This document shows positions 28,041 to 36,712 of a DNA stretch of 64,000 bases, piece after piece (within the stretch, counting starts at the first letter, position 1; every line of letters starts with the position of its first letter). This DNA comes from Psychrobacter immobilis (GTDB lineage: Bacteria > Pseudomonadota > Gammaproteobacteria > Pseudomonadales > Moraxellaceae), in the NCBI RefSeq assembly GCF_904846285.1, contig NZ_CAJHAD010000016.1:1-64000 (forward strand), written 5' to 3'. The position numbers were made by a program, and so were the translations under genes. Below the pieces are notes generated by a model. It was not told the DNA's origin, ran no database searches, and saw nothing but the letters and a program-made list of their open reading frames with translations.

Positions 28041-29369
28041 ATGTCGTCATCTCGAAACGCCAATGACAAGGCTGGTCTGGTAAAATGGTTACCTTGGATT
28101 TTGCTGCTGATAGTGATTGCAGCATTTATCTGGTTGTTTACGAGCATGAAAACGGCATCTGAGCAAGCGTGGGAGCCACCTAGAACCACGCCCGCTGAGC
28201 AGCAAGCGTCGACGCCTGTTTCCGATACGCCGGCACCGATTTCTTCTTATCATAATGGCGTTGCTCGCGCCTCGCAGTCGGTAGTCAATATTTATACCAC
28301 TCAAACGATGGCTGAGCATCCTTATATGAATGATCCGGTACTGCGCCGCTTCTTTGAGTTCCACGGCGCACCTTCAGAAGAGCAGGGTAATACCAATTTA
28401 GGCTCGGGCGTGATTGTCTCAGAAGATGGTTATATCGTTACCAATGCCCATGTGATCGAAAAAGCGGATGAGATTACGGTGGCCTTTAATGATGGGCGCA
28501 AGAGCCGTGCTAAGCTTATTGGCACGGATCCAGACAGTGATTTGGCAGTGATTAAAGTCGATATGACGGGTCTAACACCACTTGGCTTCCGTAAAGAACC
28601 TACGCTAGTTGGCGATGTTACATTGGCGATTGGTAATCCATTTGGTGTCGGACAAACGGTAACCCAAGGTATTATTTCAGCGACAGGACGTACAGGTCTT
28701 GGGGTCAATAAGTTTGAAGACTTTATCCAAACCGATGCCGCTATTAATCCGGGTAACTCAGGTGGCGCATTGGTTGACGCTTTTGGTGAATTGGTCGGTA
28801 TCAATACCGCTATCTACTCACGTTCTGGTGGCTCGATGGGTATTGGTTTTGCCATTCCTACTGCTATTGTTGAGCAAGTGATGAACGCTATTATTAAAGA
28901 TGGTAAGGTCAGCCGTGGTTGGTTAGGGATTGAGATACAATCACAATTACGTGACCCAACGCAGCTAGAAACCTCAACTGGCGTAGAAGTGCTGAACGTT
29001 GTTCCTAAGAGCCCTGCTGCTAAAAGCGGTTTACGTATCGGCGATGTTATTCTGACGATTGACGGTATTGAGATGACTGATGCCAATACCTTGATTCAAT
29101 ATGTCGCTCGTAAAGCACCGAATACTACATTAAACGCGCAAATCTTACGCCGCGGTAAAAATGCGCAAGTGAAGATATTGTTAGAGGAACGTCCGGCGCA
29201 AGAGCCGATGGCACGACCTGTTGTCATTCAAGATGAAACGCTTGGCGGTATGGGTGATCCGAATCTACAAGGTGAAAGACAAGAGATGCCGATGATGTCA
29301 GAAGAAGAGCGTGACCGTATGCGTGAAGAGTTATTGCAGCTTTTTGAAAGAGATGGCGCACCTTTATAA
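28041..29369 (+). CDS. Membrane-anchored serine endoprotease, DegS/AlgW type
   Basis: A 442-residue S1C protease with an N-terminal membrane anchor (about 15-34, KWLPWILLLIVIAAFIWLF) and periplasmic catalytic domain: His137 (TNAHVI), Asp167 (DSDLAVIK) and Ser240 (NPGNSGGAL). One PDZ domain follows (about 290-375). A single PDZ and an anchor suit the DegS/AlgW group that cleaves anti-sigma factors during envelope stress. It is some 60-80 residues longer than DegS because of a charged C-terminal tail rich in Glu, Arg and Met. AGAGG precedes the ATG. Confidence 0.9.
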   Translation: MSSSRNANDKAGLVKWLPWILLLIVIAAFIWLFTSMKTASEQAWEPPRTTPAEQQASTPVSDTPAPISSYHNGVARASQSVVNIYTTQTMAEHPYMNDPVLRRFFEFHGAPSEEQGNTNLGSGVIVSEDGYIVTNAHVIEKADEITVAFNDGRKSRAKLIGTDPDSDLAVIKVDMTGLTPLGFRKEPTLVGDVTLAIGNPFGVGQTVTQGIISATGRTGLGVNKFEDFIQTDAAINPGNSGGALVDAFGELVGINTAIYSRSGGSMGIGFAIPTAIVEQVMNAIIKDGKVSRGWLGIEIQSQLRDPTQLETSTGVEVLNVVPKSPAAKSGLRIGDVILTIDGIEMTDANTLIQYVARKAPNTTLNAQILRRGKNAQVKILLEERPAQEPMARPVVIQDETLGGMGDPNLQGERQEMPMMSEEERDRMREELLQLFERDGAPL

Positions 29370-29437
29370 GCAAATTTATAACGGCATGCTCCATAAAATA
29401 AAGTTTAAGCAAACAGTTTTAGAGTGTTATAAATAAT

Positions 29438-29476
29438 AAAAAAGCGCGCTATCTTACAGATAACGCGCTTTTTTTA
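29438..29476. terminator. Bidirectional terminator after the protease and yfaE
   Basis: AAAAAAGCGCG and CGCGCTTTTTT with inner TATCT/AGATA pairing form a long stem around loop TAC. It lies between convergent genes and has T runs in both directions. Confidence 0.9.
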
Positions 29477-29518
29477 TTAGACTTTTAATGTTTAATAATA
29501 GCTTTACTAATTTAGCAG

Positions 29519-29785
29519 CTATTTTTCTATTAACTCATGATTGATATAAATCACCCCTTGCACGCGACAGCAGCAGGGCAGGATTTCATCTTCTTCAATC
29601 ATAGCAAGTGGCTCAAACGGATAATCAATAACGTGTGAGCTGGCAATGCGCTTGATACGGCAACTGCCACAGTAGCCTTCCTTACACTGATAATTGACAT
29701 CATGTCCGGTGCGTAGCAAGCCATCAAGCAGACTTTCGTCATCATGCAAGTAGAATTGCTTCTTACTCGTCATTACCCAAGTCAT
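29519..29785 (-). CDS. yfaE: 2Fe-2S ferredoxin YfaE, NrdB cofactor maintenance
   Basis: An 88-residue plant-type ferredoxin. The cluster cysteines are seen as C-x4-C-x2-C (CKEGYCGSC, about 34-42) and a later cysteine in ILPCCCRVQG. YfaE-type proteins supply electrons that keep or regenerate the diferric-tyrosyl cofactor of class Ia ribonucleotide reductase. It lies about 96 bp after nrdB on the same strand, which fits that role. AGGAT precedes the ATG. An extra adjacent cysteine pair (CCC) is present. Confidence 0.9.
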   Translation of the reverse strand: MTWVMTSKKQFYLHDDESLLDGLLRTGHDVNYQCKEGYCGSCRIKRIASSHVIDYPFEPLAMIEEDEILPCCCRVQGVIYINHELIEK

Positions 29786-29881
29786 AACTTTATCCTATTT
29801 ATATCCCTAACTTTTTTATTTCCTATCATTTTGGAATGTCTAAACGATACTCTTTAAAAAGCTATTGTCTACAACTCTACT

Positions 29882-31015
29882 CTATAACTCAAAATCATCA
29901 AAATCGCTGTCTGATAAATCTGAGTCAATTTGACCGACCAAGTACGAGCTGATTTCCGTCTCTTGCGGCGCCACTTGGACATTATCAGAAGACAACCACG
30001 TATTAATCCATGGAATCGGATTTGATTTAGAGTTCGGGAATGCCACTGGCAAGCCAACCGCTTCCATACGTAAGTTGGTGATAAATTCGATATATTGGCA
30101 AAGAATGTCTTTATTGAGACCAATCATTGAGCCGTCTTTAAACAGATAACCGGCCCATTCTTTTTCTTGCTCAGCCGCTTTGGTAAAGATATCGATGCTT
30201 TCTTGATAGCACTCATAGGCAATATCGACCATCTCTGGGTCATCTCTGCCATTGCGCATCAAGTTTAGGATATGCTGTGTACCAGTTAAATGTAGCGCCT
30301 CATCACGGGCGATTAATTTAATAATCTTGGCGTTACCTTCCATCAGCTTACGCTCAGCAAAGGCGAACGAGCAGGCAAACGACACATAAAAGCGAATGGC
30401 TTCTAAGACGTTAACCGCCATCAAGCATAAATACAGCTGTTTTTTCAGCGATTTTAAGCTAACGGTTACCTCTTTTCCATTGACGGTATGCGTACCTGCG
30501 CCATACATATTGTATAGCTGTGAGTTGTAGTACAAGTCATCGTAATACTTGGCGATGTCAGCCGCGCGCCCTAAAATGTGCTCGTTTTGCATGATGTCAT
30601 CAAAGACAATACCCGGATCATTGACGATATTACGAATGATATGAGTATAGCTGCGCGAGTGAATGGTTTCAGAAAACGTCCACGTCTCAATCCACGTTTC
30701 AAGCTCAGGAATAGACACTAGCGGCAATAACACCACGTTTGGACTACGACCTTGAATAGAGTCGAGTAGGGTCTGATACTTTAGGTTACTTATAAAGATA
30801 TGCTGCTCATGTGACGACAGATTGCCATAGTCGATGCGGTCGCGTGACACATCGACTTCTTCTGGACGCCAAAAGAACGACAGCTGCTTTTCAATCAATT
30901 GCTCAAAGATAGGATGCTTTTGTTGGTCATAACGCGCCACGTTGACCGGCTGACCAAAAAACATCGGCTCTTTTAGCGCATTGTTTGGCGTTTGGGAAAA
31001 AATCGAGTAAGTCAT
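29882..31015 (-). CDS. nrdB: Ribonucleoside-diphosphate reductase class Ia, beta subunit
   Basis: The 377-residue subunit carries the diiron-tyrosyl radical. Seen are [14 protein letters not shown], the ligand and radical segment [13 protein letters not shown] with Glu, His and the radical tyrosine, and [13 protein letters not shown] with the later Glu/His ligands. The acidic C-terminal tail that binds NrdA is present. The open frame extends to 31051, but MTYSIFSQT at 31015 matches known beta subunits and has AAGGTGG before it. nrdA is not directly upstream: a small gene and an ATPase gene lie between. Confidence 0.97.
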   Translation of the reverse strand: MTYSIFSQTPNNALKEPMFFGQPVNVARYDQQKHPIFEQLIEKQLSFFWRPEEVDVSRDRIDYGNLSSHEQHIFISNLKYQTLLDSIQGRSPNVVLLPLVSIPELETWIETWTFSETIHSRSYTHIIRNIVNDPGIVFDDIMQNEHILGRAADIAKYYDDLYYNSQLYNMYGAGTHTVNGKEVTVSLKSLKKQLYLCLMAVNVLEAIRFYVSFACSFAFAERKLMEGNAKIIKLIARDEALHLTGTQHILNLMRNGRDDPEMVDIAYECYQESIDIFTKAAEQEKEWAGYLFKDGSMIGLNKDILCQYIEFITNLRMEAVGLPVAFPNSKSNPIPWINTWLSSDNVQVAPQETEISSYLVGQIDSDLSDSDFDDFEL

Positions 31016-31092
31016 AGTTCCACCTTTATAAGTGATACAGTTGTGAATCAAAAGTTTGAAAATGCCACCTGAGAAATACTTTCAAAAGGGCG

Positions 31093-31446
31093 TTATAAGT
31101 TCTCTAAAGATATTTGCGTTGGTTCTTGTCCATCATTCATATAGGCTTTGAAAATCTCGCTAAGCTCACTATCATCCAATCCTTCCAGCTCATCGATAGC
31201 GCTCTTACGCAGCGTACTTAAATCTACCTCTGCGGCTTTGTGTGTTTCTTTTTTTAGCGGCTTTTTTACTGGTTTTTTTGCTGGTCTTGGCGCGTCCATC
31301 TTTGGCATTGCGCTGCTATTTAATTGCTGACGAACTTCCTCGATATCGACTTCTACTTGCACGATATGCGAGCCACCATCGTTTAGGTCTGAAAATACGT
31401 TAGGGATAAACAAACCACCGTCTTTGATGATTGCGGTATATTGCAC
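31093..31446 (-). CDS. Small hypothetical protein between the ATPase and nrdB
   Basis: A 117-residue protein with three parts: an N-terminal beta-rich start (QYTAIIKDGGLFIPNVF), a Lys/Pro-rich middle (PAKKPVKKPLKKE) and an acidic C-terminal helix region (LDDSELSEIFKAYMNDG). The opening slightly recalls the short DUF104-type antitoxin fold, but this is weak. I chose GTG 31446 because a perfect GGAGG (31455-31459) lies 8 nt before it; an in-frame ATG at 31464 has no ribosome binding site. It has its own predicted promoter and may be the first gene of the nrdB-yfaE transcript. Confidence 0.7.
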   Translation of the reverse strand: MQYTAIIKDGGLFIPNVFSDLNDGGSHIVQVEVDIEEVRQQLNSSAMPKMDAPRPAKKPVKKPLKKETHKAAEVDLSTLRKSAIDELEGLDDSELSEIFKAYMNDGQEPTQISLENL

Positions 31447-31485
31447 GTCTATGACCTCCGTCATTTTTATTCTTTGTGTGTTTCA

Positions 31486-31514
31486 ATTATAGCGGTAAAG
31501 CCAAAGTGTTCTAA
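31486..31514 (-). promoter_or_regulatory. Predicted promoter for the small gene, nrdB and yfaE
   Basis: On the minus strand TTAGAA (31514-31509) is 17 bp from a perfect TATAAT (31491-31486), about 40 bp before the GTG at 31446. It lies between the ATPase stop codon and the small gene, so it would drive the nrdB side without nrdA. Confidence 0.5.
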
Positions 31515-31559
31515 TTATATAAATTTTAAAACATAGGGTTCATGAGAGGTACTCTAAAA

Positions 31560-33191
31560 TTACTGTTCAATATGAAGAGCTTGATGAAACATTTTGTGTA
31601 TTTTTAAGTGCTTCGCATGACTACATTCGAACTCGGATTTAGAGGATGAGTGTCTGAAAGACCATTCAAAACTATCCGGTAAACTATCTGAAGTACCTAT
31701 TAAACCCGTACGATAGAAACAGCTTAAAACTTCATAAACAATGTTTTCTTGATATCCGTTACCAATGATATAGTTATTGATAACTTCTGATATTTGGTCA
31801 TTGATTTTGTGTGTATTAAATAACTCATATAGCTGAAGGATTTTATCTTCTGATAGAACTGCCTTGAAATCATCTATAGATACTATCTCTTTAGCGTTTG
31901 ACAATATGTATATAGTATATTTCAACGATGGATATATATCACACCACTCTTCATGTAAGCTTTTTAATCTATCTTTTGAATATTCCTTTTCTGCTTTGTA
32001 AATAGCACTCCATTCTATTAAGCTTTTCTCTGCTGACTGACTTAAACAATAGTTCACGAATTGTAATATATCCCTTGGTCGCCAGAACGTTCGGGTAATT
32101 AAATATTGCCAAGAATCTCTATTTCTGACGTTGTTATCAACAGGAAATAAATCTTCAAAAACTATATCTCTATTAGTATATTTGTGTTTGTATAGAAACG
32201 TGATACGTTTATCGACGATCTCTTTTAGGTCTTTTTCTGTCCAACTTAAGTCCCATATTAAGGATAATAGTTTATCTTCTTGGAAACCACTAGAACGAGT
32301 TTTCTCTAGCGTGAGTTGATACAAATCTAGTCTTAAAGAAACTAATATTTTTACGTTCTCTATCTTTCTGAAGTGTTTTATCTCTTCAATTAGGCTTTTT
32401 ATCAAACCGTACTTAACTTCTATTGATACCCAATTTTCATCGAGCTTGTCTATCAGCAAGTAGTATTTCTTTTTTTGGTCATTGAAAATATGTCTGTTCA
32501 TTAAATCAATAACTTTAGAAAGATCTGATATCTGTAAGTCATTAATGATTTTTTGAACCCTACTTTCTACCTGAACTTTTTGTTCTTCTGATAAGCCTTG
32601 AGCACCTTCGGCATTTATTTTGTTTTCTAAAAAACCAGCTTCAAAACCAGCCTTCATATCACTTGAGAATTTATTTACAATTTCTTCAATATTTTCAACA
32701 GTTTCGATCCAATACTTATCAGACCATTGTTCCAAATATTTCAAAGCAGTTTTTTCCTCAGGACGACGAATCAAATCTCTGAGTTCATTTATAATTTGAG
32801 AAAACTTACTCTCATCGTTTAAGTGTGGATATTTGAGCTTAAGGAATTCGACTGTTAAAATATGTCGCCAAAGATATTTATAAAATAGGTCTAAATTAAC
32901 ATTATTCAATGTTAAAAATTTTATGATATTAGAGTTATCAATATATCTTAGAAAGACATCTTCTAAATTGAGTAGTTTTGAGCGTTCTTTATCTACAGCT
33001 TCTTTCACTGTCAATAACGATGCAGTTTTACCAGCTCCTGTTCTACCAAGAATAATAGCTTCACTAGCACTTGTATCTATTAGTACTTCTATAAGTCCTT
33101 TATCCACATAGCACTCTGCTAGGAACTTAGCATCGCTTTCGGCATCTAATTGACCTATTTTCATGTTAGGTCTTATTTTTATATCTTCCAT
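31560..33191 (-). CDS. P-loop ATPase, Sll1717/STAND-like, inserted in the nrd locus
   Basis: A 543-residue predicted ATPase. Walker A GRTGAGKT is at 49-56, Walker B-like YYLLIDKLDE at 243-252, a sensor-like strand VKILVSLRLDLY at 280-291, and FWRPRDILQFVN at 369-380, a motif shared by Sll1717-family and KAP/STAND-type ATPases. The region 120-235 is helical and charged, and the C-terminus (470-543) looks like a winged-helix or effector-less tail. No nuclease or membrane motif is visible. Codon use is markedly AT-richer than nrdA/nrdB, suggesting transfer. It separates nrdA from nrdB. Related STAND-like ATPases often act in phage defence; that role is inference here. Confidence 0.85.
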   Translation of the reverse strand: MEDIKIRPNMKIGQLDAESDAKFLAECYVDKGLIEVLIDTSASEAIILGRTGAGKTASLLTVKEAVDKERSKLLNLEDVFLRYIDNSNIIKFLTLNNVNLDLFYKYLWRHILTVEFLKLKYPHLNDESKFSQIINELRDLIRRPEEKTALKYLEQWSDKYWIETVENIEEIVNKFSSDMKAGFEAGFLENKINAEGAQGLSEEQKVQVESRVQKIINDLQISDLSKVIDLMNRHIFNDQKKKYYLLIDKLDENWVSIEVKYGLIKSLIEEIKHFRKIENVKILVSLRLDLYQLTLEKTRSSGFQEDKLLSLIWDLSWTEKDLKEIVDKRITFLYKHKYTNRDIVFEDLFPVDNNVRNRDSWQYLITRTFWRPRDILQFVNYCLSQSAEKSLIEWSAIYKAEKEYSKDRLKSLHEEWCDIYPSLKYTIYILSNAKEIVSIDDFKAVLSEDKILQLYELFNTHKINDQISEVINNYIIGNGYQENIVYEVLSCFYRTGLIGTSDSLPDSFEWSFRHSSSKSEFECSHAKHLKIHKMFHQALHIEQ

Positions 33192-33205
33192 AATAGTTAT
33201 TACCG

Positions 33206-33234
33206 ATTATAAGTAATAGTTCATGTAGTGTAAC
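33206..33234 (-). promoter_or_regulatory. Predicted promoter of the P-loop ATPase gene
   Basis: GTTACA (33234-33229) is 17 bp from a perfect TATAAT (33211-33206) on the minus strand. The -10 is only 14 bp before the ATG at 33191, so the transcript would start almost at the start codon and be nearly leaderless; no clear ribosome binding site is present. Confidence 0.5.
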
Positions 33235-33312
33235 TCCACTACGTCCACTCCCTAGAAAATCTTATAGCAGTAAACAGCGGGCTTAACCAAAAAGCCAAAC
33301 CCGCCATCCGCC

Positions 33313-33366
33313 AGAAATTCTATTTAAAGAATTTCTCTTGCGAACCTAAAATTGCAGTGCAATTTT
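33313..33366. repeat. Two hairpins downstream of nrdA
   Basis: AGAAATTCT-atttaa-AGAATTTCT (33313-33336) and AAAATTGCA-g-TGCAATTTT (33348-33366) are both perfect 9-bp inverted repeats just after the nrdA stop codon on the minus strand. A further nested pair (GCGGG/CCCGC around GGCTT/AAGCC) lies near 33278-33305. They may act as a weak terminator or processing site, or mark the end of inserted DNA. Confidence 0.6.
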
Positions 33367-33376
33367 TTAACGGTTC

Positions 33377-35653
33377 TCAAATCTTACAAGCACCACCAGC
33401 ACAATCATCTTCCATATCCGCTTGGGCATCATTCGCACCATCACGAGTGTTATGGTAATACAAAGTTTTCACGCCAAGCTTATACGCCGTCAACAAGTCT
33501 TTTAGCAATACCTTCATCGGTACACGCTGACCATCAAAGCGCGTTGGGTCATAGTTGGTATTGGCAGAGATACTTTGATCGACGAACTTCTGCATGATAG
33601 CGACCAGCTTTAGGTAACCGTCATTGTTCGGCATTTGCCACAGTAGCTCGTACTGATCTTTTAGCTTGTCAATCTCAGGCACCACTTGCTTTAAGATGCC
33701 ATCTTTTGACGCTTTGATAGACACCAGACCGCGTGGTGGCTCGATACCGTTGGTGGCATTGGCAATCTGACTAGAGGTCTCAGACGGCATCAAGGCGGTT
33801 AGGGTAGAGTTGCGCAGACCATGAGTGGTAATCTCAGTGCGTAGCGTTTCCCAATCGAGATGTAGCGGCTCTTGGCAGATTTTATCCAAGTCCTTTTTAT
33901 AGGTATCAATCGGCAAGATACCTTGCGAGTAAGTGGTTTCATTAAATGCCGGACACGCACCTTGCTCTTTTGCCAATTTATTTGACGCTTTTAAGAGATA
34001 GTACTGTAGCGCTTCAAAGGTTTGATGCGTTAGACCAAGCGCGCTGCCGTCTGAATAGCGCACGCCATTTTTCGCTAAATAATAAGCATAGTTAATCACG
34101 CCAACACCTAAGGTACGGCGACGCATACTACCATTTTCAGCCGCTTTGACTGGATAGTCTTGATAGTCGAGCAGGGCATCAAGCGCACGGACGATTAATT
34201 CTGCTGGCTCTTCGATGTCGCTAACGTTTTCAACTTTACCTAAGTTGACCGCTGATAGCGTACAAAGGGCGATTTCACCGGTTTCGTCATTGATATTATC
34301 AAGTGGCTTAGTCGGTAGGGCGATTTCCATACAGAGGTTTGACTGGCGAATCGGCGCAACTGTGGCGTCAAACGGGCTATGGGTGTTGCAATGGTCAACG
34401 TTTTGGATGTAGATACGACCGGTGCTGGCGCGCTCTTGCATCATCAAACTAAACAGCTCAGTAGCTGGAATTTGACGGCTACGAATGCTAGGGTCGTTCT
34501 CGTATTTGGTATATAGCTCTTCAAACTTGTCTTGGTCTTCAAAGAAGGCATCGTACAAGCCCGGGGTGTCGCTTGGTGAAAATAGCGAGATATCTTGACC
34601 TTTAATCAAACGGGTATACATGGTTTTATTTAACTGAACGCCGTAATCCATATGACGGACACGGTTGTCTTCGACGCCGCGGTTGTTTTTCAGTACCAGT
34701 AGCGACTCAACTTCTAAATGCCATAATGGGTAAAATAACGTCGCTGCACCGCCACGCACGCCGCCTTGTGAGCAGCATTTAACCGCCGTTTGGAATAATT
34801 TATAAAAAGGAATACAGCCAGTATGCTGCGCTTCGCCGCCACGGATAGGGCTACCAAGGGCGCGGATACGACCAGCGTTGATGCCGATACCGGCTCGCTG
34901 CGATACATAGCGTACGATGGCGCTGGTGGTGGCGTTGATAGAATCTAGGCTATCACCGCATTCGATCAATACACACGAGCTAAACTGGCGCGATGGCGTA
35001 CGTACACCTGACATGATAGGCGTTGGTAGAGAGATTTTGAATTGTGAGGTCGCATCATAGAAGCGTTTAACGTAATCAAGACGCTCTGACTTTTCATAGC
35101 TGGCAAACAGACACATACCAACCAGCATATATAAGAACTGCGGGCTTTCATAAACGGTCTTGCTGACGCGGTCTTGCACGAGATATTTACCCGCCATTTG
35201 CTCGACAGCAGCATAAGCAAGATTCATATCGCGCCAGTGGTCAAGATATTCTTCTAATTCATCAAATTCCGCACGGCTATAGTCAGCTAGGATATGCTGA
35301 TCGTATTTACCGGCATCAGTTAGCTTTTTGACATGGTCATACAAGTGAGGCGGGGTAAATTTATTATAAGCAATCTTACGTAAATGGAAGATGGCCAAAC
35401 GCGCGGCTAAATACTGATAATCAGGCGTGGTTTCAGAGATAAGGTCAGCGGCAGACTTGATGATGGTCTCGTGAATATCGCGAGTTTTGATGCCTTCATA
35501 AAACTGAATGTGCGACTTTAGCTCAACTTGTGATACCGACACATTATCTAAATCATGAGCAGCCCACTCGATAACCTTGTGAATCTTATCTAAATCAATA
35601 GGCTCTAAACGTCCATCACGTTTGGTTACTTGGATTTTATCGATATGTGTCAT
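33377..35653 (-). CDS. nrdA: Ribonucleoside-diphosphate reductase class Ia, alpha subunit
   Basis: The 758-residue catalytic subunit reduces ribonucleotides. An ATP-cone for activity control opens the protein (IQVTKRDGRLEPIDLDKIHK). Active-site cysteines are seen in SSCVLIECG, NLCMEIALP and ALCTLSAVNLG, and the mobile redox pair in the C-terminal CAGGACKI. Length and order agree with Escherichia coli NrdA (761 aa). GAGGT precedes the ATG. Two NrdR-like boxes lie about 200-230 bp upstream. The usual direct nrdA-nrdB linkage is broken by two genes. Confidence 0.98.
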   Translation of the reverse strand: MTHIDKIQVTKRDGRLEPIDLDKIHKVIEWAAHDLDNVSVSQVELKSHIQFYEGIKTRDIHETIIKSAADLISETTPDYQYLAARLAIFHLRKIAYNKFTPPHLYDHVKKLTDAGKYDQHILADYSRAEFDELEEYLDHWRDMNLAYAAVEQMAGKYLVQDRVSKTVYESPQFLYMLVGMCLFASYEKSERLDYVKRFYDATSQFKISLPTPIMSGVRTPSRQFSSCVLIECGDSLDSINATTSAIVRYVSQRAGIGINAGRIRALGSPIRGGEAQHTGCIPFYKLFQTAVKCCSQGGVRGGAATLFYPLWHLEVESLLVLKNNRGVEDNRVRHMDYGVQLNKTMYTRLIKGQDISLFSPSDTPGLYDAFFEDQDKFEELYTKYENDPSIRSRQIPATELFSLMMQERASTGRIYIQNVDHCNTHSPFDATVAPIRQSNLCMEIALPTKPLDNINDETGEIALCTLSAVNLGKVENVSDIEEPAELIVRALDALLDYQDYPVKAAENGSMRRRTLGVGVINYAYYLAKNGVRYSDGSALGLTHQTFEALQYYLLKASNKLAKEQGACPAFNETTYSQGILPIDTYKKDLDKICQEPLHLDWETLRTEITTHGLRNSTLTALMPSETSSQIANATNGIEPPRGLVSIKASKDGILKQVVPEIDKLKDQYELLWQMPNNDGYLKLVAIMQKFVDQSISANTNYDPTRFDGQRVPMKVLLKDLLTAYKLGVKTLYYHNTRDGANDAQADMEDDCAGGACKI

Positions 35654-36204
35654 GCTGACCTCGTAAGTTGATTGCTTGGCAATTAATTTATAATGATGCT
35701 TATAGTGTTACTTATAGTAATGCGGCGCGGTTCATACCGGCGGGCATTCTTTATCACGCTATCTTTATTACGCTATAACATCCTGTCACGGCAGAGTGTT
35801 TTTTTAGGCAAAACGATGCCATTGCTCATAGTGAGGATTTAAATCACTGAGCACTACATATAGCGTATTTGTTAGTAGGTGGACACAATATAGCGGGAAA
35901 ATTTTGAAAATGCTATATTGATTTTAGCGGCAAACTATGTTGATGAGAGGGTAAAGCGTGTCCAAATTTTAGCAAAGGACGATGGGATAAGGGTTAGACG
36001 CCAATAAGAAAAATAATAAAAGTTTTGTAAAAAATGGCGCGAATTTGCTTTTTATTGTTGGCTAAATTAACGAGCGCAAATCTGCTGAATGGCGCGCATA
36101 TTTCGGGTGGTGATTGTACCCCAGACAATAGAAAATCGCCACCCATATGAGTGACGATTCGGACGAAAAACGGACTGGTTTTTGTTAAATTGATAAAACT
36201 ATGA
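35654..36204. other. Gene-free region between nrdA and the DUF493 gene
   Basis: This 551-bp stretch carries the nrdA control region with the NrdR boxes listed separately. Between them and nrdA lies a leader of roughly 200 nt with no frame. The part nearest the DUF493 gene has an 84-codon open frame (35994-36248, minus) overlapping that gene without a start signal; I do not regard it as real. Confidence 0.5.
35851..35898 (-). promoter_or_regulatory. Paired NrdR boxes upstream of nrdA
   Basis: GCACTACATATAGCGT (35851-35866) and ACACAATATAGCGGGA (35883-35898) both fit the palindromic NrdR consensus acaCwAtATaTwGtgt at most positions. They start exactly 32 bp apart, about three helix turns, which is the spacing known for cooperative NrdR repression. 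A partial third half-site GCTATATTG (35912-35920) is inverted to CAATATAGC (35886-35894). nrdR itself is not in this window. Confidence 0.65.
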
Positions 36205-36585
36205 TTAGACGACCATGCGTACCGTTTTTGCATTATCGAGTGATGCATAAAGCGTGTTCACTTGCTCAACGGTGGTCAAGTATAAATTGGCACGCACAGA
36301 ATGGAAGCGTCCTGTTTTTGACGGTTTAACTTCCATAGACGCCAAATCAAACTCTGGAAACTGGCTACCAAGGATAAGCTTCACTTCATTGAGTAAGCTG
36401 TCATGCTCGCCTTCATGACCGATAATGCTCAGTGGGTAGTTCATTGGGAACTGCCACAGCTCAGGATTTTGCACGTCGGTTTTTTTGCCTTTTAAGATAC
36501 CGTCATTGGCGACCAGCTCAGTGACTTTGACTTCTCTTTTAGGGGTTTGATTTGGGTTAGTGATGTCTTTTGGATCATCAGTCAT
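36205..36585 (-). CDS. DUF493 (YbeD-like) family protein
   Basis: A 126-residue protein. After a polar stretch of about 40 residues, LWQFPMNYPLSIIGHE opens the DUF493 ferredoxin-like fold; GRFHSVRANLYL and the final VRMVV strand are typical. The family (Escherichia coli YbeD) is suspected to have a regulatory, ligand-binding role, often next to lipoate genes, but no lipB/lipA is near here. AAGGAC precedes the ATG. Stands alone. Confidence 0.85.
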   Translation of the reverse strand: MTDDPKDITNPNQTPKREVKVTELVANDGILKGKKTDVQNPELWQFPMNYPLSIIGHEGEHDSLLNEVKLILGSQFPEFDLASMEVKPSKTGRFHSVRANLYLTTVEQVNTLYASLDNAKTVRMVV

Positions 36586-36712
36586 GATGTTGTCCTTATT
36601 TTTGTGAAGATATGAGCTTATGGGTTATGCCGATAAGCGCTTTATGCACCATTTATAAGGACGCTCATCATATTATTCAAGGGTCAGCCAACGATAACTC
36701 ATATTAAAATCA

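Noticed and set aside
35994..36248. 84-codon minus-strand frame next to the DUF493 gene.
   Set aside because: It overlaps the end of that gene, lacks a start signal and has no recognisable pattern.
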